In this document: in pieces, positions 13,435 through 14,631 of the stretch
How positions within the stretch are numbered: position 1 is the stretch's first letter
Layout: each line of letters opens with the position of its first letter
Assembly: GCA_947457975.1 (NCBI GenBank)
Contig: CANGYC010000027.1
Location: forward strand, 1 to 14,631
Length of the DNA stretch: 14,631 bases
Reading direction: 5' to 3'
DNA from: Comamonadaceae bacterium
Lineage (GTDB): Bacteria > Pseudomonadota > Gammaproteobacteria > Burkholderiales > Burkholderiaceae_C
Notes under the pieces: model-generated
Told to the model about the DNA's origin: nothing
The model's database searches: none
What the model saw: only the letters and a program-made list of their open reading frames with translations
Program-made: the position numbers and the translations under genes

Positions 13435-14631
13435 AAGAGCCCTATATCGTTCGTGGCGACCAGCCGCACCAGGTGTCCATGAGCGAAGGCTCGCACACGG
13501 CGGCCACCAAGAGTTCGGACCCCAATGGCCCGTCGGTGCGCAAGACCCTGGCGGGCGAGACGCCGCCCGAGAAAAAGGCCAAGCCGCCGGCAGCGCCTGC
13601 GGTTCCGCCCCCCGTCGCGGCCCCGCCCAAGCCCGAGGCCGTGACCTATGAGCGGGCCGTGGCCGCCCCCAAAGACGAGATCCAACAAGCCCCTGAAGCC
13701 CGGCCTGCCGAGGCCAAACCCAAGGGCGAGGTGTTCGAACGCAGCTTGCACGATGAGGCACCGGCCCAGGCTGCGCCCACCGACCAGGCCTTGCAGGCCC
13801 AAGACGGTTCGGGCCAGGCCTCCGAACGGGCGCTGCAGGACGGCCGTCTGGCTGTGCCCGATGGCCGCTCAGCGCAGGACGAGGACGCCCACAGCGCCGT
13901 GCTCGATCCCGCCGATGCCGGCCGTTTTGTGGCCGCGCCCGATGGCTGGCCAGTGACCGAGAACATCCAGAAGCTGGACGCCGCCGACGCCGCCGCCGAG
14001 GACCCTGTCTTGAAGGCCTCCGCAGGCCAGCCGGATGCGGAGAACATCCAAAAGCTCGATGCGGGCGGATCGCCACCCGAGAACATCCAGCACGTGCCCG
14101 TGGGCAGCGAGGACCGGGACAACATCCAACAGGCCGATGCCGGCGAGCCCCTGGGCGAGAACATCCAGCAGGTGCCCCTGGGGCAGGAGCAGGCCGAGAA
14201 CATCCAGACAGGGGAGGGCGGTGGCGGGCTTGAGGAGAACATCCAGCAAGTGCCGCTGGGTGATGAGCCGGAACCGAACCTCCAGAAAGCCGATGCCGGC
14301 CCAGGCCCTGAGGACAACATCCAGCAGGTGCCCACCGGCCAGGACGCGGACGAGAACATCCAGAAAGCCAGTGAAGGTGCGCCTGAGGACAACATCCAGC
14401 AGGCGTCCGCAGGCCAAGGCCCGGACGAGAACATTCAGCAGGTGCCCACCGGCCAGGGCGTGGATGAGAACATCCAGCAGGTCACAGAAGACGCACCTCA
14501 AGACAACATTCAGCAGCTGCCCACTGGTCAGGGCGTGGATGAGAACATCCAGCAGGTCACAGAAGACGCACCTCAAGACAACATTCAGCAGCTGCCCACT
14601 GGTCAGGGCGTGGATGAGAACATCCAGCAGG
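13431..14631 (+). CDS. Acidic [DE]NIQ-repeat protein, C-terminus beyond window
   Basis: Open from ATG 13431 to the window end (400 codons, no stop), so the gene is partial. I do not recognise the family. Its start overlaps the previous stop by ATGA. There is no signal peptide or membrane segment, so it is probably cytoplasmic. Residues about 40-70 are Lys/Pro/Ala-rich (PPEKKAKPPAAPAVPPP). Residues 71-135 have three [YFS]ER[AS][VL] motifs exactly 29 residues apart (Glu74, Glu103, Glu132). From Asn178 on there are 17 [DEP]N[IL]Q motifs at a 12-13 residue pitch, rich in Asp, Glu, Gln, Gly and Pro and almost free of aromatics, suggesting intrinsic disorder. Third codon positions are G/C-rich in this frame, supporting real coding. 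Position in the flagellar operon suggests a motility-linked scaffold or docking role, but nothing in the sequence proves it. Confidence 0.85.
   Translation, partial: MKEPYIVRGDQPHQVSMSEGSHTAATKSSDPNGPSVRKTLAGETPPEKKAKPPAAPAVPPPVAAPPKPEAVTYERAVAAPKDEIQQAPEARPAEAKPKGEVFERSLHDEAPAQAAPTDQALQAQDGSGQASERALQDGRLAVPDGRSAQDEDAHSAVLDPADAGRFVAAPDGWPVTENIQKLDAADAAAEDPVLKASAGQPDAENIQKLDAGGSPPENIQHVPVGSEDRDNIQQADAGEPLGENIQQVPLGQEQAENIQTGEGGGGLEENIQQVPLGDEPEPNLQKADAGPGPEDNIQQVPTGQDADENIQKASEGAPEDNIQQASAGQGPDENIQQVPTGQGVDENIQQVTEDAPQDNIQQLPTGQGVDENIQQVTEDAPQDNIQQLPTGQGVDENIQQ
13959..14631 (+). repeat. [DE]NIQ protein-repeat array
   Basis: Seventeen motifs occur, with asparagines at residues 178 to 397 of the gene starting at 13431. 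The first spacing is 27 residues; the rest are 13 (twelve times) or 12 (three times). Early copies are diverged (NIQKLDAGG, NIQHVPVGS, NLQKADAGP); late copies are nearly uniform (NIQQVPTGQGVDE, NIQQVTEDAPQD). A degenerate DEIQQ at residues 82-86 may be an outlying relic. The array continues past the window end. Confidence 0.9.
14460..14631 (+). repeat. 75-bp perfect tandem repeat
   Basis: 14460-14534 and 14535-14609 are identical over all 75 bases, and 14610-14631 begins a third identical copy. Each unit encodes 25 residues, one 13-residue and one 12-residue [DE]NIQ unit. Identity at silent positions indicates very recent duplication or gene conversion. Several codons here (CCT, CAA, ATT, ACT, GGT) are less GC-biased than in older copies. 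Confidence 0.95.

Noticed and set aside
13869..14576. Minus-strand repetitive frame (LLDVL-type repeats)
   Set aside because: It is the reverse-complement reading of the NIQ repeats. The plus frame is translationally coupled, has GC-rich third positions, and the repeat is conserved at protein level with silent differences.
13959..14631. CRISPR-like array
   Set aside because: Units are contiguous, in frame, without unique spacers, and diverge gradually; this is a coding tandem repeat.

Overview
The window is a flagellar gene cluster from a GC-rich proteobacterium. Third codon positions are strongly G/C, and the set FlhF + FleN(FlhG) + FliA + FliO, together with protein style, best fits a betaproteobacterium (Burkholderiales-like). 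That placement is an inference; no rRNA or other taxonomic marker is present.

Layout. Bases 1-78 hold a strong intrinsic terminator for leftward transcription. Leftward (minus strand) genes follow: fliS (79-495) with its own sigma28 promoter, then an operon read flhA > flhF > fleN > fliA (5626 down to 644). A 208-bp divergent intergenic region (5627-5834) carries a textbook sigma54 -24/-12 element pointing at flhA, an inverted repeat, and a weaker sigma54-like element pointing at fliK. Rightward (plus strand) genes are fliK-fliL-fliM-fliN-fliO-fliP-fliQ-fliR-flhB (5835-12550), tightly packed. Two further genes, each overlapping its predecessor by the ATGA stop/start, extend the operon: a predicted single-pass membrane protein whose cytoplasmic domain resembles an ExeA/GspA/DamX-type ATPase that has lost its P-loop (12547-13434), and an acidic repeat protein (13431 to beyond the window end) with at least 17 copies of a [DE]NIQ motif at a 12-13 residue pitch.

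How it works together. FliP/Q/R, FlhA, FlhB and FliO make and assemble the membrane export gate. FliK sets hook length and triggers the FlhB switch. FliL supports the stator, and FliM/FliN form the C-ring switch. FlhF and FleN set flagellar position and number. FliA transcribes late genes, probably including fliS, the flagellin chaperone. The gene order is that of the Pseudomonas fliK...flhB / flhA-flhF-fleN-fliA clusters but with the two blocks divergent. With the sigma54 promoter, this suggests a FleQ-type (not FlhDC-type) hierarchy and probably polar flagella.

The two genes after flhB are the part I cannot assign to a known flagellar role, and they are the main candidate for something undescribed. 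No mobile elements, tRNA, rRNA or CRISPR were seen, and there is no gene-free stretch over 300 bases.
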